This document shows, one piece after another, positions 22,126 through 33,199 of a stretch of DNA of 64,000 nt. This stretch comes from Ypsolopha sequella. Its lineage: Eukaryota > Arthropoda > Insecta > Lepidoptera > Ypsolophidae. The notes beneath the pieces were generated by a model, which saw only the letters and a list, made by a program, of their open reading frames with translations, ran no database searches and was not told the DNA's origin. Every line of letters starts with the position of its first letter. Within the stretch, counting starts at the first letter, position 1. The DNA lies in NCBI GenBank assembly GCA_934047225.1, contig OW204005.1, forward strand, positions 20,034,396 through 20,098,395, in the 5' to 3' direction. A program made the translations under genes and the position numbers.

Positions 22126-22656
22126 TCGCCTATCAATACATACTCATCATTTATATTCTTTTTTACATCAAATAACTTACTTCACTACAAATAAACTAAA
22201 TGTTTAACAAAACTCAAACTGCAGATAATTCGAAATTATACATCAATATGACATTACTTTTTTCCTCATAATGCAATGAAGTTAAATTTATTTTTGTACA
22301 AAAATACTACATACATAGCATAAATACTGACTGCACAGCAAATTTTCCATATTTCATAGCAAAATAACTATCCCAGTCGCATATTAACCAGTAAGTACAA
22401 CAAAACCTGTTCATCATATTTGTCTTAATTTTCAAGAAGCCATGGGCTCGGCAAATTTAATGATTATTATACAAAAAAAATCCTTTTACATTGCATTATT
22501 TCTAAAAGCAGAACAAATTAACTGAAAAAGGGTTTGCGGCTTCGCGTTACTTTTTTTTCTTTTCGTCACTGGAGTGCAGAGTGGCGCGATTGAGTAAGAT
22601 AGAGATAGCACTAGGTCGTGTCGTCGGGAGTTAGCCGTATATCTCGCGCGTAAGAG
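22126..22656. other. AT-rich stretch ending in a possible short repeat
   Basis: There is no gene from 22126 to 22540. From about 22545 to 22656 a less AT-rich segment with GAGATAGCACTAGG and CTCGCGCGTAAGAGCGAAAT truncates the transposase frame that follows, so it is probably an inserted repeat. Confidence 0.4.
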
Positions 22657-23220
22657 CGAAATAGAAATATATACAATGCACTAGAGTCATTCAATAGAAG
22701 TATAAAAGACAGCCACACATTACGAGAACGACTTCCTTTGTCTAGATTCATCTCAGTCGCAACAAATATGGTCAAGAAATGGTCGAAAGATCACAAACCA
22801 GAGACATTTAAAACTTTACCTCCGATAGAACTGAAAGACTGGACTCTTGCATATCAATGGGCGAAACTTGACAAGAATGTAAAATTTTTAGAATCTGATT
22901 CCGGACTAAATACTTATATAGTTAGAAGCTCAACAGCAAGTGACATGACATTTACTCAAGATTGGGACACTTTTGATGGTTACAAAAAAAACGCTTTCGC
23001 ATATTGGAGAGTTGCTTTGCCCACCCAACAAACCGCCTGGGTCAACGAAAAATGCACCTGCCCCATTTTTTTTAAGAACTATATGTGCAAGCATATCATC
23101 GGACTTGCGATCCGACTCAAGTACGTGGCGCCACCTGCAGAAGCTAAAAATGTGCCTATTGGGCAAAAAAGGAAGCGTGGACGCCCCGCGAAAGCAAGAC
23201 CCGCTTTAATAATTCAATAA
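22657..23220 (+). pseudogene. MULE-type transposase C-terminus with SWIM zinc finger and AT-hook
   Basis: The frame is open from about 22657 (upstream of the first ATG at 22768) and starts with NALESFNRSIKDSHTLRERL, which looks like the end of a Mutator-like DDE domain. A SWIM finger follows (CTCPIFFKN..CKHI; CxC...CxH), then a basic AT-hook (KRKRGRPAKARP) just before the stop at 23218. SWIM fingers are typical of MULE transposases and of host genes derived from them. The catalytic domain is absent, cut by a probable repeat at ~22656. AATAAA-like sequence follows the stop. The remnant is intact as far as it goes and could be a late exon of a domesticated gene, but no upstream exon was found. 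Confidence 0.65.
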
Positions 23221-23950
23221 ATTACAATTTTGTATCTAATTTTATATATTTTTTGCTGATCTCATTATGTGGTAATTAATAAATAATAAGACGACTGTGA
23301 CTAATAAAATTCTGTTTTATTTAGAAAAACTGCTGTAAATAATATAAAAATAGAAGCTATATTTAAAAGAAAAAGAGTTAACAGGTATAATGTGCATTAA
23401 GATTATTAGCTGTGCATTGATGAAAAAGCTTTTGCTTTAGGAAAAATCGCAGTACGCTGCGAAAATAAATTGTAGTGTGTTTAGTGATATTTTGAGTTGA
23501 ATATTATGCTGTGCAATCAGTAATTTTGATGGGAATTTGGAATCTTATTGCATAGAAAAAGGATATTTTTTGATTTGCGTTTAAATACTACCCAAATCAA
23601 ATCTTGTTAAGAAAACACAACATTCCTAACTAAACTAAGAGCATGGCTACTTAAAATAGCGTTCTATGGAATTAAGGAATATTACACTTCAACAAATACA
23701 TAATAAACTAAAAAATTTAATACTTAAATATAAGAAAATAATGTAATTCATAAAAATATTTTAATTTTAAGCAAAATGTTTTAATGTACTATTTCCGTGA
23801 GTGAATAAATAGAGTTTGAGTTTTTGAGTTATTTCTTTGGAAACCTTTATCAGTATGATCATTATTAAAATTTACCTGTCCTTTTATATTCGGTATAGCT
23901 TTATGGGCAAATAATACAAAGAGGCACATAAAGACAGCATTTGGAGTTCT
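23221..23950. other. Region without recognised feature
   Basis: AT-rich sequence following the MULE remnant. No element end could be identified. Confidence 0.35.
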
Positions 23951-23952
23951 GC

Positions 23953-24082
23953 TTTATTAAGTAAGTATGTTATTTTATTAAGTAAGTATGTTATTTTATT
24001 AAGTAAGTATGTTATTTTATTAAGTAAGTATGTTATTTTATTAAGTAAGTATGTTATTTTATTAAGTAAGTATGTTATTTTA
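23953..24082 (+). repeat. 21-bp minisatellite, six units
   Basis: TTTATTAAGTAAGTATGTTAT is repeated six times with almost no variation. The minus-strand frame through it (LLNKITY repeats) is a by-product of the repeat. Confidence 0.95.
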
Positions 24083-24360
24083 TCGGGATCCCTGTTACAC
24101 AATGCTAAAAAAAAAAGACGTTTATAACCAATTACGACTTTTCAATTTGGTAATATTTTTTTTTTTAGATTTTTTTTACTACGATGAAATAGAAAATTGA
24201 TTTTATTTATTATTTAATGGAAATTAAAAAAAAAGTATGCAATCTGTTAGAACAGTGTATTAGCCATTAGTCATAAACTGAAAAAACTATTTCTTTTTTA
24301 AATTAACATTATATCATTGCAGTATAGAAACGCAGAAATAAAAGTAAATCTGGATGTGAG

Positions 24361-24435
24361 GAGCTCTGAACCGGGAATCGAACCCGGGACCTCTCGCTTG
24401 CCGGGCGATTGCTCTAACCTCTGAGCTATCCAGGT
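24361..24435 (-). tRNA. tRNA-like sequence, probably a tRNA-derived pseudogene or SINE head
   Basis: On the minus strand a D-arm (GCTC/GAGC), an anticodon arm (ATCGC-CCGGCAA-GCGAG) and a perfect T-arm (CCGGG-TTCGATT-CCCGG) are readable. They include an intact A box (TAGCTCAGAGG) and B box (GGTTCGATTCC). The formal anticodon is GGC (alanine), but U33 is C, one anticodon pair is A-G, and the outer two acceptor pairs do not match, so a working tRNA is unlikely. Confidence 0.55.
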
Positions 24436-24630
24436 CTCAACACAACTCTTGAATTTACCGATGTGCTTTCCCATACTGCAATGTTATTTATAGATACCCA
24501 CTTTTTATAGTGAGCCACTTGGCGCCTAGAGGACGCTAGTGTATTCAAAGCTAGTCAAAGACCATTATGCCCTACCGTCACTTGTTACAGTATCGGGTAG
24601 TGAAGAATACACATTTCTCTTATCGAAACT

Positions 24631-24797
24631 ATGACAGAAATAAATTTCTATGTTTGAACACTTGGCGATTTATCCATCGCAAGGAGATATAAATTAACAT
24701 TTAACGTTTCTATACTGCAATGATATAATGTTAATTTATATCTCCTTGCGATGGATAAATCGCCAAGTGTTCAAACATAGAAATTTATTTCTGTCAT
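24631..24797. mobile_element. Perfect 71-bp-arm palindrome
   Basis: Positions 24631-24701 and 24727-24797 are exact reverse complements around a 25-nt loop. The loop plus the start of the right arm (24705-24734) is also the reverse complement of 24303-24332, on the other side of the tRNA-like sequence. Each arm contains AACACTTGGCGATTTATCC, preceded by TAAATTTCTAT, the same order as in the family A inverted arms. Confidence 0.88.
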
Positions 24798-24799
24798 TA

Positions 24800-25600
24800 T
24801 TTCTTTTTTATTTCATTTCCACAGCAATCGTAAAATTTTAAAACTATGTATCATTTTTTTTCTGCATTTTTTACTTTTTGTAGAAATTTTTTGTTTCCTT
24901 ATTACGGCAGAACTGGCTACCATATTATTCAGGCGTTTACTGTGGAATTTGTTAAGTAAATGTCAATTTTATTTGACAAAACAAGCCATTTCCAAAATAT
25001 AAATACAAGGAAGAGTCAGTAGTTTTAAGTCTTTTCAATGCAAGTGCTCGTAAAGGCCCACTTTTTATGCATCAAAACCGAACAGAAAGTCGATTATTTT
25101 GCCCTAGGGCTTTACTATTTTTATTTATTTACGAAAAGTTGGCTAACCTGCAACCTTTCCTGTGTACCATAAATGTTATACTTTTTTTTCACTGTTTAAC
25201 GGCTCTGGATACAGTCTTTTTGAGCTAATCATTAACTTGCAAAATTGTGAGAATGTAACTTTCAACATTAATAATTAAATTGTTTTCTTTGATTACATTT
25301 GTTTTATTTCCTTACACTGCATTGAAAAACGTAGTATGATACACGGGCGTAAAAGCAATAAATTACTCGGTTACGTTTAAAACACTCGCTACGCTCGTGT
25401 TTTAAATCGTCCTTGTAATTTATTCCTTTTCGCCCTTGTAGCATAAAATACTATTAAAGTAAGGTTAAAACATAGCCTATGTCACTCTCCAGCCCATAAA
25501 CTATCTCTATTCAAACAATCACGTCGATCCGTTGCTCCGTTGCTGCGTGAAAAAAGGACAAACCATCAGACACACTTTCGCATTTATATAAGGGTGCGGA
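24800..25600. other. Region without recognised feature
   Basis: AT-rich sequence. A local CGTTTAAAACACTCGCTACGCTCGTGTTTTAAATCG palindrome-like stretch occurs near 25371-25408; no coding sequence is seen. Confidence 0.4.
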
Positions 25601-25603
25601 TAA

Positions 25604-26053
25604 GATAGTAAAATCATAATTAAAAATGTTGCCCCTACTTGAAACAAATAGCAATATCGTACACTTACCCATCGATTTTGATAATTTCACATATACAGAT
25701 TTACACACCGCATTTTTTGAAAAAAATAGCATACTTACATATAACGTTTGCTATTTTAGATAGTGAAAACATAATTAAACATTTTGCCCCTACTTTAAAC
25801 AAATAGCAATATCGTACACTTACCCATCGATTTTGATAATTTCACATAAACAGATTTACCCACCATATTTTTTGAAAAAATATAACATACATAACGTTTG
25901 CTATTTTAGATAGTGAAAACATAATTAAAAATGTTGCCCCTACTTGAAACAAATAGCAATATCGTTCACTTAGCCACCTATTTTGATAATTTAACATATA
26001 CAGATTTACTTACCACATTTTTAGAAAAAAAAATAACATACATATCGTTTGCG
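25604..26053 (+). repeat. ~152-bp tandem repeat, three units
   Basis: Units begin at about 25604, 25759 and 25911. Each contains GATAGTGAAAACATAATTAA, TTGCCCCTACTT, ACAAATAGCAATATCGT, TTTTGATAATTT, CATATACAGATTTAC and AACATACATA.CGTTTG. Divergence between units is modest. Confidence 0.88.
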
Positions 26054-26423
26054 CCGGGCCTGCTGATTTGTGGCGTTGTCCTTTGTGGCATATGAATAAG
26101 CATATGAATTATTCAATTTGTGGTTTCCACGACAATTTGCACTCAATTAAAAGTCCCAAAAATGTTGTAGTTTCTATGTCCTGAATTCTTGTGTTATTGT
26201 ATTTAATGTTATTTTATTTTCCTGTATTATATTAACTTTTATTATATTCTTTTGTTTTTTAACTTGTAGGACTTGTAAAAAGCATATGTACGTATTTTAC
26301 AAAATAAATTATTTGAATTTGAATTTCTTTTGCAGCCGTTACAGATCCGAAGATAGCACAATCACTGCTTCACACATTTGAGAAAAAGACTTATGTATAC
26401 GATTTTGGAAAGTCTTGGGTCAA
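26054..26423. other. Region without recognised feature
   Basis: AT-rich sequence. The end near 26250-26325 (GACTTGTAAAAAGCATATGT, then AATAAATTATTTGAATTTG) resembles a LINE or SINE tail with a TTTGAA run, but no coding part precedes it. Confidence 0.3.
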
Positions 26424-26593
26424 TACAGGACAGGGGCTCTACCGCGTAATTCTCATTTGTATCAACTTCAAGCAAATGCATGCGAAATTCAACGCGTGCA
26501 AAACAAATGTCATGTTAGGCGGGCGTCGTCGCACGCACGTCAAATTTCAATCTCAAGTTGACGTTGATGTAAATGAGAATTACGCGGTAGACC
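26424..26593 (+). mobile_element. MITE with GGGGCTCTACCGCG ends, copy 2
   Basis: It begins GGGGCTCTACCGCGTAATTC and ends GAATTACGCGGTAGACCC, giving about 25 bp of terminal inverted repeat. The interior matches 7313-7476 in reverse. The ends also match the core of the 6420-6589 palindrome. Confidence 0.8.
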
Positions 26594-27280
26594 CACTGGT
26601 CACAAGTGACGGTTAGAATAAATAACAATTTGTTTTACCACACACACAACTGTTATCTATCAGCAACAATTTAAATATTGCCAATAATAATAATTTGTAA
26701 TTAACATAACATAAATAATCTTTTCACTTCTCATGCTTTATGCTTGCTACAAGCGGACTAAAACTGCGTTATGATCACATTGATTTCTCCACTTAGTCCC
26801 GAGGGCTAAAACCCAGATCATACCAACATACTGTGGATTTGACGCGCAAATTTTCGTATTGGGTCTAGCCGGTCAGTGAAATATCTTTTGTGAACTTCGC
26901 AATTTTGGTTGGTATTTCGGGCAAGATGCAGTTAGCCGAAGCGCGTGCTGTGCGCAGAATTTGAAATAGGGTTATAAATAACATTCTTATAATAACCCCA
27001 CTTTTAGACAAAAACGCATGATAACGTTTGTATTAATACCGGCTGCGAGTTGTGATATATCATAAATAACATAACGTTGTTATTATAATATTTTCAATTT
27101 TAAATAAACTCATAGCGGGCTAGAAATCGGACATATATATTGTTAACAATATTTTGTTGTTTTATTTGTTTTTACCTAGAAATCCTACTCAAAAGGAGGT
27201 TAGTATACCCCCGCTTCATGGTTTAAATAGGTTAAATCTGTTTCAAAACCGAATTAGAGCACCCTGACTCTATACAGTCT
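26594..27280. other. Region without recognised feature
   Basis: AT-rich sequence; no supportable gene or repeat end. Confidence 0.35.
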
Positions 27281-27510
27281 TGTGGCTACTACCCCTAGAG
27301 TGTATATAAAAAGCCGAAGGCGCGAAGAGAGGGCAGCCCCCGCCCGCTGTAATAAAGCTTAGGCACCTGTGTAAGCCGTAGTGGCTGAGGCTGGTCACCG
27401 AAGGCGACCAACAAGCCGAAGCTGCGGAGGTGACCATAGGTGCCTGTGCTTTGTTACGCAAGGGCGAAGGGGCTGCACTTCCCGCAGCGTCGTAACCGAT
27501 GCAGAAGTGA
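27281..27510. repeat. GC-rich structured block
   Basis: Compared with its surroundings this block is GC-rich and has nested inverted segments: AGGCACCTGTG against CATAGGTGCCT, and GGTCACC against GGTGACC, with two GCCGAAG(G/C)CGCG-like motifs. Further on, TAGGTTCAAGG occurs twice (27589-27607). It may be a SINE or a structured RNA fragment; no Pol III boxes were found. Confidence 0.35.
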
Positions 27511-27805
27511 ATTTGTGATATAAAAGTGACTTCAGTATTGATAGGTTCAAATGGTTAAAAAATTGACTTCTGCACTGGTAGGTTCAAGGTTTCTGGTAGG
27601 TTCAAGGTAAAAAGAAGGGGGGTTTCTGCACTCTCCCCTTATAAGGAAGTTCTTCCATCTCTCCCCACCTTTTCTTTAAAAATATAACCTGAATTTGTTG
27701 ATTATAACCTCAAAAAAGTAAAAAAATTTATTTAAAAAAAACGGTGCATTACCTTTTAATGCGGGGGTACCCCCTACCCCTCCTCCGCCTGCCAAACGAT
27801 ACTAA

Positions 27806-28851
27806 ATTTTTACCATTGTGAATGTCAAACGACTAAACAGGAGGCATGGTAATGGTTGGGAGCCAAGTGAAGTAGTTCGTGTCGGGTTCAAGGAACCTTC
27901 ATTACCTTCACATGTATATATACATGACATGCGCATAGAAGTAGAAAGGTACGTGCATCCTGTGACCCAATGTTCTCGTTTTTGGAGGTTTGGGCACCAT
28001 AAAAAAATATGCCCTAGAATAGAAATCGTGTGTCCTAAATGCGGAGAAAATCATCCAAATTGTGAAACGTCCATATACAAATGCGTGAACTGTAAGGGCA
28101 AACACATGACTTTAGCGAAGTTATGCCCTATAGATATGTATATCTGAAGGAAAGGAAAATACGTGAATTGATGTCGGAATATAATTGCACTTACAAGAAG
28201 ACTCTCACTGTATACGTACCAACGTCTCTAATACCAGTGCGGGATGACTTCCTGTTTCAGGCAGAAGGTACTCCAACAAACAATGGTGAAATAAATATAC
28301 AAACACATGTATACGCGCCTACTCTGAGACTTTTTTCTGAAGTCGTGAAAACGTCGGCACAAATTCACAACGAAGAGCAAGAAGAACCTGCCTGCTCAAT
28401 AACTAATAAGAGATCAACAAAACCTAAAAAGAGAAACAAGAAGAAGATTGAGCAAGAGGGAACAAGGAAGGATAACAGAGATTGGATAGGTTCTTCAGAG
28501 TCTGATGATTGCGTCCGTAATAGTGGTACTGATGGTCACGAAGATTCCCAAAAAAAGGCTGATAAAAGAGAAAAGTTTACGCACATGTTGAGGAATCTTA
28601 TTATGAAGTTAACAGACGTTATTTTTGACAAAGAACTTCTTCTTCTTCTTAATTCTTTATTGCACAAAACACAGCTTAATGTACAGCAGGTGGACTTAAT
28701 GCTAGAAGCATTTTCTCCCAGTCAACCCGACAGGAAGTACAAGAAATTTACAGAGGCAGATGTGCAAAAAGGCTTTCCAATTTTAGATTTTAAACAACAA
28801 ATAAAACGTAAAAAAATACATGTATGTACTGATATACAATTTTGTAATTAA
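27806..28851 (+). pseudogene. LINE ORF1 (gag-like, CCHC zinc knuckles), frameshifted
   Basis: The first frame (to a stop at 28147) holds a nucleic-acid-binding region with knuckles CSRFWRFGHHKKIC, CPKCGENHPNC and CVNCKGKHM..LAKLC, as in ORF1 proteins of Jockey-type insect LINEs; the first knuckle has lost its second cysteine (F for C). The protein continues in another frame from about 28140 (YLKERKIRELMSEYNCTYKK), suggesting a small insertion (about 8 bp around GATATGTA) that breaks it. The rest is charged and low-complexity, ending at 28851. ORF1 coats the LINE RNA. The upstream half and ORF2 are absent here. Confidence 0.75.
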
Positions 28852-28947
28852 ATACTAATAATGTAAAAAGTAAGCTTCAGAAAAAAAATACATATAAGAA
28901 GATAATATACTACATAAATACTTATAACGTTACGAATATGCAATGTA

Positions 28948-29330
28948 TACACCGTGTAATGATGACCTGCTCAGAAAATGGAAACACGTATAGGGGATGT
29001 TATGAGGGTTCTTTGTACTAAATTTCATTTCGACATTCCTATTAATACATCTACAAATTAATAATTAATTTAGTTTCGCTCACAAGTGCAACGTACTAAC
29101 CACGTTTTTTTAACAGGCTTAAAAAATGCGATGTTGCCGCTTCGTGCAGGTTACTGACATGTAGTAATACTGGAAGGGAAGGTGCACACTTGGAACATGA
29201 TTTATTTTGGTCGAGAAAACAAATTTCTGTAAACAGAAATATTTTCTCGAAACTGTTTTTTTTATGGCTTTGTAGAGGTATTCCCTACATGTGGTTTCAT
29301 TTTCTGAGCAGGTCATCATTACACCCAGTA
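28948..29330. mobile_element. Tc1/mariner-type MITE, TA duplication
   Basis: The ends pair as TACACCGTGTAATGATGACC and the complement of GGTCATCATTACACCCAGTA, extending through CTGCTCAGAAAATG for about 50 bp. TA flanks both sides (28946-28947 and 29331-29332). An internal palindrome TCGAGAAAAC.AATTTCTG lies near 29211-29251. There is no transposase, and the small minus-strand frame inside is incidental. Confidence 0.82.
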
Positions 29331-29434
29331 TAATATAAAAATATACTTACATAAAACAATATTTATATCATTAATTAAAGACGTGAGTAAATTACTAGTA
29401 GTGAAATTTTCAGATTGCTATGTTGATACCAGAT

Positions 29435-30545
29435 CTAATGAATTTTGCTAAGATAATGTCTGCGCAACGACTGTTTAAACGAATTTCGAGACTGGGCATT
29501 TCTTATTTCAACAAAAAGATCGTTCCACAAACGGACAGCCGTGACGGCAAAAGAGTCGGACATAAAACCAGAACGATGAAGAGGAAAAGACAAAAGAAGG
29601 TTGTTAGCGGACCTGAGGTGCTTACAATGAGTGTCATCTAAAAAAGTAAACAAAGATTTGAGATAAGGGGGAGTACTTGGATCATAAATAATTGAGAAGA
29701 GAAGACAAATAATTTTGACATTCCTTCGCTCACGAATTGGAAGCCAGTGTAACCTGGAACGGAACTCAGACGCGTGATCGTATTTGCGAAGACCGAATAT
29801 GAAGCGAATATATGTGTTGAGCAAACGATCAAGCTTGTTAAGGAGTTCCTCGATAAGGTCCAGGTAACAAACGTCAGCATAATCAATTATAGGAACAAGA
29901 AGAAAATTTGCAAGATAAATTTTAGTTAAAATAGGTAGAACGTTTTTAAGACACAAAAGAGAATGCAATGAGGCATAAAGCTTGCGGGAAACATTCGCGA
30001 TATGAGGGTTCCAATTAAGGTTTTGGTCAATGACAAGGCCAAAGTCAGTAATGGAGTCAGTTAATGCAATATTACAACCGTTATAGCTTACCTTATCAGG
30101 ATCAATTTTAACAATTTGTCGTGAGCTACCGGCAATAATAGATTAACACTTGGATGGGTTTACGGCTATTCCAAAGCGTTCGGACCAAGATTGGAGACTC
30201 TGTAGATCACTACTTATCTCGTTTATACAATTGTTCAGGTCATTAACTTTAGTCTACCTATAAAGCTGAAGGTCATCAGCATAAAGGTGGTAAGAAGAGA
30301 TAAAGTAAGGGGTGACTAGGTTTATAAAAATAGAAAGCAATAAAGGAGATAGAATGCTACCTTGTGGGACACTGACATATAAGTCACACCAATCAGACAT
30401 CGTCTGACCACTGCGAATCACCGGACGGCGGCCACGAAGGTACGAAGAAAACCATTTTCTAGCAGGGGAGGATATATTAAGATGGTCCATAGATGCAAGG
30501 AGCAACAGATAATATAACAGAAGCGTGCGCACGCATTTCGAACTC
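29435..30545 (-). pseudogene. LINE reverse transcriptase remnant
   Basis: Reading from 30532 down, the frame gives WFSSYLRGRRP, the VPQGSILSPLL motif and YADD (30254-30532). After a stop it continues NPSKC*SIIAGSS and LVIDQNLNWNPHI, then the thumb and C-terminal region (IDYADVCYLDL, FRSRLHWLPIRERR, ...FKQSLRRHYLS) ending at 29435. Two in-frame stops interrupt it. The domain order fits CR1/Jockey-type LINEs. RT fingers, endonuclease and ORF1 are missing upstream. Confidence 0.85.
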
Positions 30546-30845
30546 TTTGAATAAAGCCAATAGTTTTTTGCATTATGCGTGAACTATAAACTGCACTACA
30601 GGTAGTGTAACATATATCTAGGCAATATTTTAGGTTTAGGTAAGGCTAGGTTTTATAGCTAAGTTAAAGGACTATTTGTTCGTGTTTAGTTGGCAATCGA
30701 TAGCCTTTATGGATTGACATACGTCGCATTGACTGATTTATTTCGTGTTTTCCAAAAATAAATACAGATCCAGTATAAAAGATCTTTCAGACAAAACACG
30801 AGCAAGATTCCTTAGAGAGTATCATCAGTGTGAAGGTGGATCTCC
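30546..30845. other. Region without recognised feature
   Basis: There is no frame. GTATAAAAGATC near 30774-30785 is TATA-like, but nothing downstream supports a promoter. Confidence 0.3.
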
Positions 30846-30971
30846 ATAAATATTTCTTCTAGAGTCCTGGTGACGAGAAGTTGATTGTCTATAATATTTC
30901 TTCTAGAGTCTTGACGAAGTAAACGTCCATAATATTCCTCCTGGAGTCCTAAAGAAGTAAAATACCTCCAA
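30846..30971 (+). repeat. Three degenerate ~40-bp tandem units
   Basis: ATATTTCTTCTAGAGTCCTG, ATATTTCTTCTAGAGTCTTG and ATATTCCTCCTGGAGTCCTA start three successive units, each followed by a GA(C/A)GAAGT-like motif. Origin unknown. Confidence 0.65.
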
Positions 30972-31014
30972 TCACGATAAGCGAGTGCCCTACGAGATTC
31001 AGAGCTCCCCTCCC

Positions 31015-31436
31015 TTAAGGCGATATGCGAAAAAATACGGGTGTTTCTTTTCTGTGTATTTCATGAAATACAAGGAAAACTTTAATAAATTTCTGGTATA
31101 TGCATTGTGACTATATAATCTAGGGTTTTGAAATTGGAAAACATGTTTGGATAAAATTTCCTCGATAGAAATAACTGTTAAAATGAGGTCTTCAAACACA
31201 CTTTTTCTCCTCGTTTGACGAATAGGAACCATATACAGAACTCAAACATATTTTATTAGGTGTGTTTCAACAATATCTAGAGATTTGATATTTGAAATTT
31301 TGCTAGCTATTTTAGTTTTTTTATAAATACTATAAAACTAGCATTTTTCGCTTTCGCCCTGAATCCGCCCCTCTCGCACTGATCGTGTTTTCGCTTGGAA
31401 AACAGTGACAAAAATAAAATTCGCATAGCCTCTTAA
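31015..31436 (-). mobile_element. Family B TTAA element, copy 4 (uninterrupted)
   Basis: The edges are TTAAGGCGATATGCGAAAAA and TTCGCATAGCCTCTTAA. It contains no LINE tail and no MITE, so it shows the empty sites for the insertions in copies 2 and 3. Confidence 0.82.
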
Positions 31437-31682
31437 TGTGTGTGTGACATTAAGTGTGAATATAATTATAAAAAAATAATTAAAACAACAAGTCAAAGCG
31501 AAAACAAAGTCTTATAATTCAAGCAGATCGCTACTAGATCCCGAATAGACTGCATGTGCTTTTGCATGGATCGCATTTTCTGGATCAGGGTTCCCCTTAC
31601 ATCTTTAGTGAGATATCCACGAATTCCATTGTGTATTTTTACTTTAGAAAAGGCATATCTAATTTTTTCTTCAAAGTGGGAC

Positions 31683-32106
31683 TTAAGGCGATATGTAAAA
31701 GTTTTAGCGTCCCTTTTACTCCATATACGAAAAGATCCTCAGTGCGAGAGGGACGGATTCGAGGAAAAGTAGCAAAAAGTCGGTTTTTATTAATATAAAA
31801 TATACTAAAGTTGCTATCAAAATTTCGTTTAATCAGGTCCTAGATACTGTTACAACCCATCTAATAAAATATAATTGCAGTCCATATGTCATTCCAAATT
31901 GTCAAACCAGGAGAACTGATGTCGAAAAAGGCCTCATTTCAATAAATATTTCTATCGAGCCGAATTTCTCCAATCGAGTTTCTGTTCTAACAGATCCCTA
32001 GAAAAATAATCCAAAAATAATATACTATTTTATCAAAATAATGCATTATTTACTGAAGTAGATATGTACGTTCTAAAAGTGTCGATTTTTTTCCGTAGCG
32101 CCTTAA
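31683..32106 (+). mobile_element. Family B TTAA element, copy 5 (uninterrupted)
   Basis: The edges are TTAAGGCGATATGTAAAAG and TTTCCGTAGCGCCTTAA. It is collinear with copy 1 and carries GTACGTTCTAAAAGTGTCG where copy 1 holds family A, so it serves as the empty-site reference for that insertion. Confidence 0.82.
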
Positions 32107-32166
32107 AGCGTTGTATTTATTTAAGGCTAATTACAGAAGTATCAAAAATATAAGCCTTAAATTTTG

Positions 32167-33192
32167 TTAAGGCGATATGTAAAAGTTTTAGCGTCCCTGT
32201 TACTCCATATGCGAAAAAACCCTCAGTGCGACTGGGACGGATTCGTGGTAAAGTAGTAAAATGTCGATTTTTTATTAATGTAAAATGTACCAAAGTTGCT
32301 ATCAAAATTTCGTTTAACCAGCGGGCCTATTATGTATCTCTAGTTGCCATCTGGACTGGGTGCCTATCATCAAAAACATAGATATTACTATCGAATTCCG
32401 ATTGTCTAAGGATATGTTCGCACTAGAAGTGACGACACAGTACGTAAACAGTTTAATACCCACTAAAGGCAATTTTGAAAGTTCAGTTTTTATCTATGTT
32501 TTTGATGATAAGCACCCAGTCCAGTTGGCAACTATCGGTTTTTAAATTGTTTAAAAATAAGGGATATGTTTATTAAAACCCACTTACGTGGTCGACCTAG
32601 AAAATTTAAATAGCAATATTACCAGATATGTTTCGTTAATAAAAGAGTGGAATTATGGAAATGGCATGATTTGAAAGGTCTTATTACATGCTGTGTTCGT
32701 GAATTATTTCTATCGAGCAAAGTTTATCTGATCGTGTAACACATGCGTGGAAGACCTAGATAAAGGTTCGAACTATATTGAGTATTTTTTTTTTGGAAGT
32801 TTTAGACGATATTTGAAAGTTCTATTTGACTTTGAAATTACTGATTTTGGGATAAGAGCGCCTTAATGTGTCGGAAGCCTGCTTTGGGTATTATTAGTCC
32901 CAATTTTTTTTTCTCTATTTTTATATTTTACTAATCCTAGGATAGGCCTAATTAAGTTTTTTCTGTAATACTAACCATTTAAGTAAATAAATAAATAAAT
33001 ATGTCATTCTAAATTGTCAAACCAGAAGAATTGGTGTCGAAAAAGACCTAATTTCAATAAATATTTCTATTGAGCCGAATTTCTCCAAACGCGTTTCTGT
33101 TTTAACAGATCCCTAGAAAAAGATCCAAAAAACAATATACTTTTTTATCAAAATAATATATTATTTACCAAAGTAGATATGCAAGTTCTTAA
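32167..33192 (+). mobile_element. Family B TTAA element, copy 6, broken into two parts
   Basis: The first part (32167 to about 32325) runs from TTAAGGCGATATG to TTTCGTTTAACCAGCGGG. The second part (about 33001-33192) carries the family's right half from ATGTCATTCTAAATTGTC to CAAGTTCTTAA. Between them lie a fold-back (32342-32533) and a segment ending in (AAAT)n, probably later insertions. The right terminal ~30 bp is missing. Confidence 0.6.
32342..32533. repeat. 43-bp-arm inverted repeat
   Basis: Positions 32342-32384 and 32491-32533 are reverse complements with two mismatches (core GGACTGGGTGC and ATCATCAAAAACATAGATA). The 106-nt spacer is AT-rich. The short frame across it is incidental. 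Confidence 0.8.
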
Positions 33193-33199
33193 GGCTCCA

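Noticed and set aside
22930..23209. Frames overlapping the SWIM protein in other phases
   Set aside because: The plus-strand SWIM frame has the zinc-binding pattern and AT-hook; the others have none.
23953..24082. CRISPR-like array
   Set aside because: 21-bp units abut with no spacers, and the sequence is eukaryotic.
23884..24102. Frame with six LLNKITY repeats
   Set aside because: A translation of the 21-bp minisatellite.
24361..24435. Functional tRNA-Ala gene
   Set aside because: A C at position 33, a mismatched anticodon pair and unpaired acceptor ends, and GGC is not a usual eukaryotic alanine anticodon.
30774..30785. Promoter with TATAAAAG
   Set aside because: No coding sequence or initiator follows; it lies between LINE and family B remnants.
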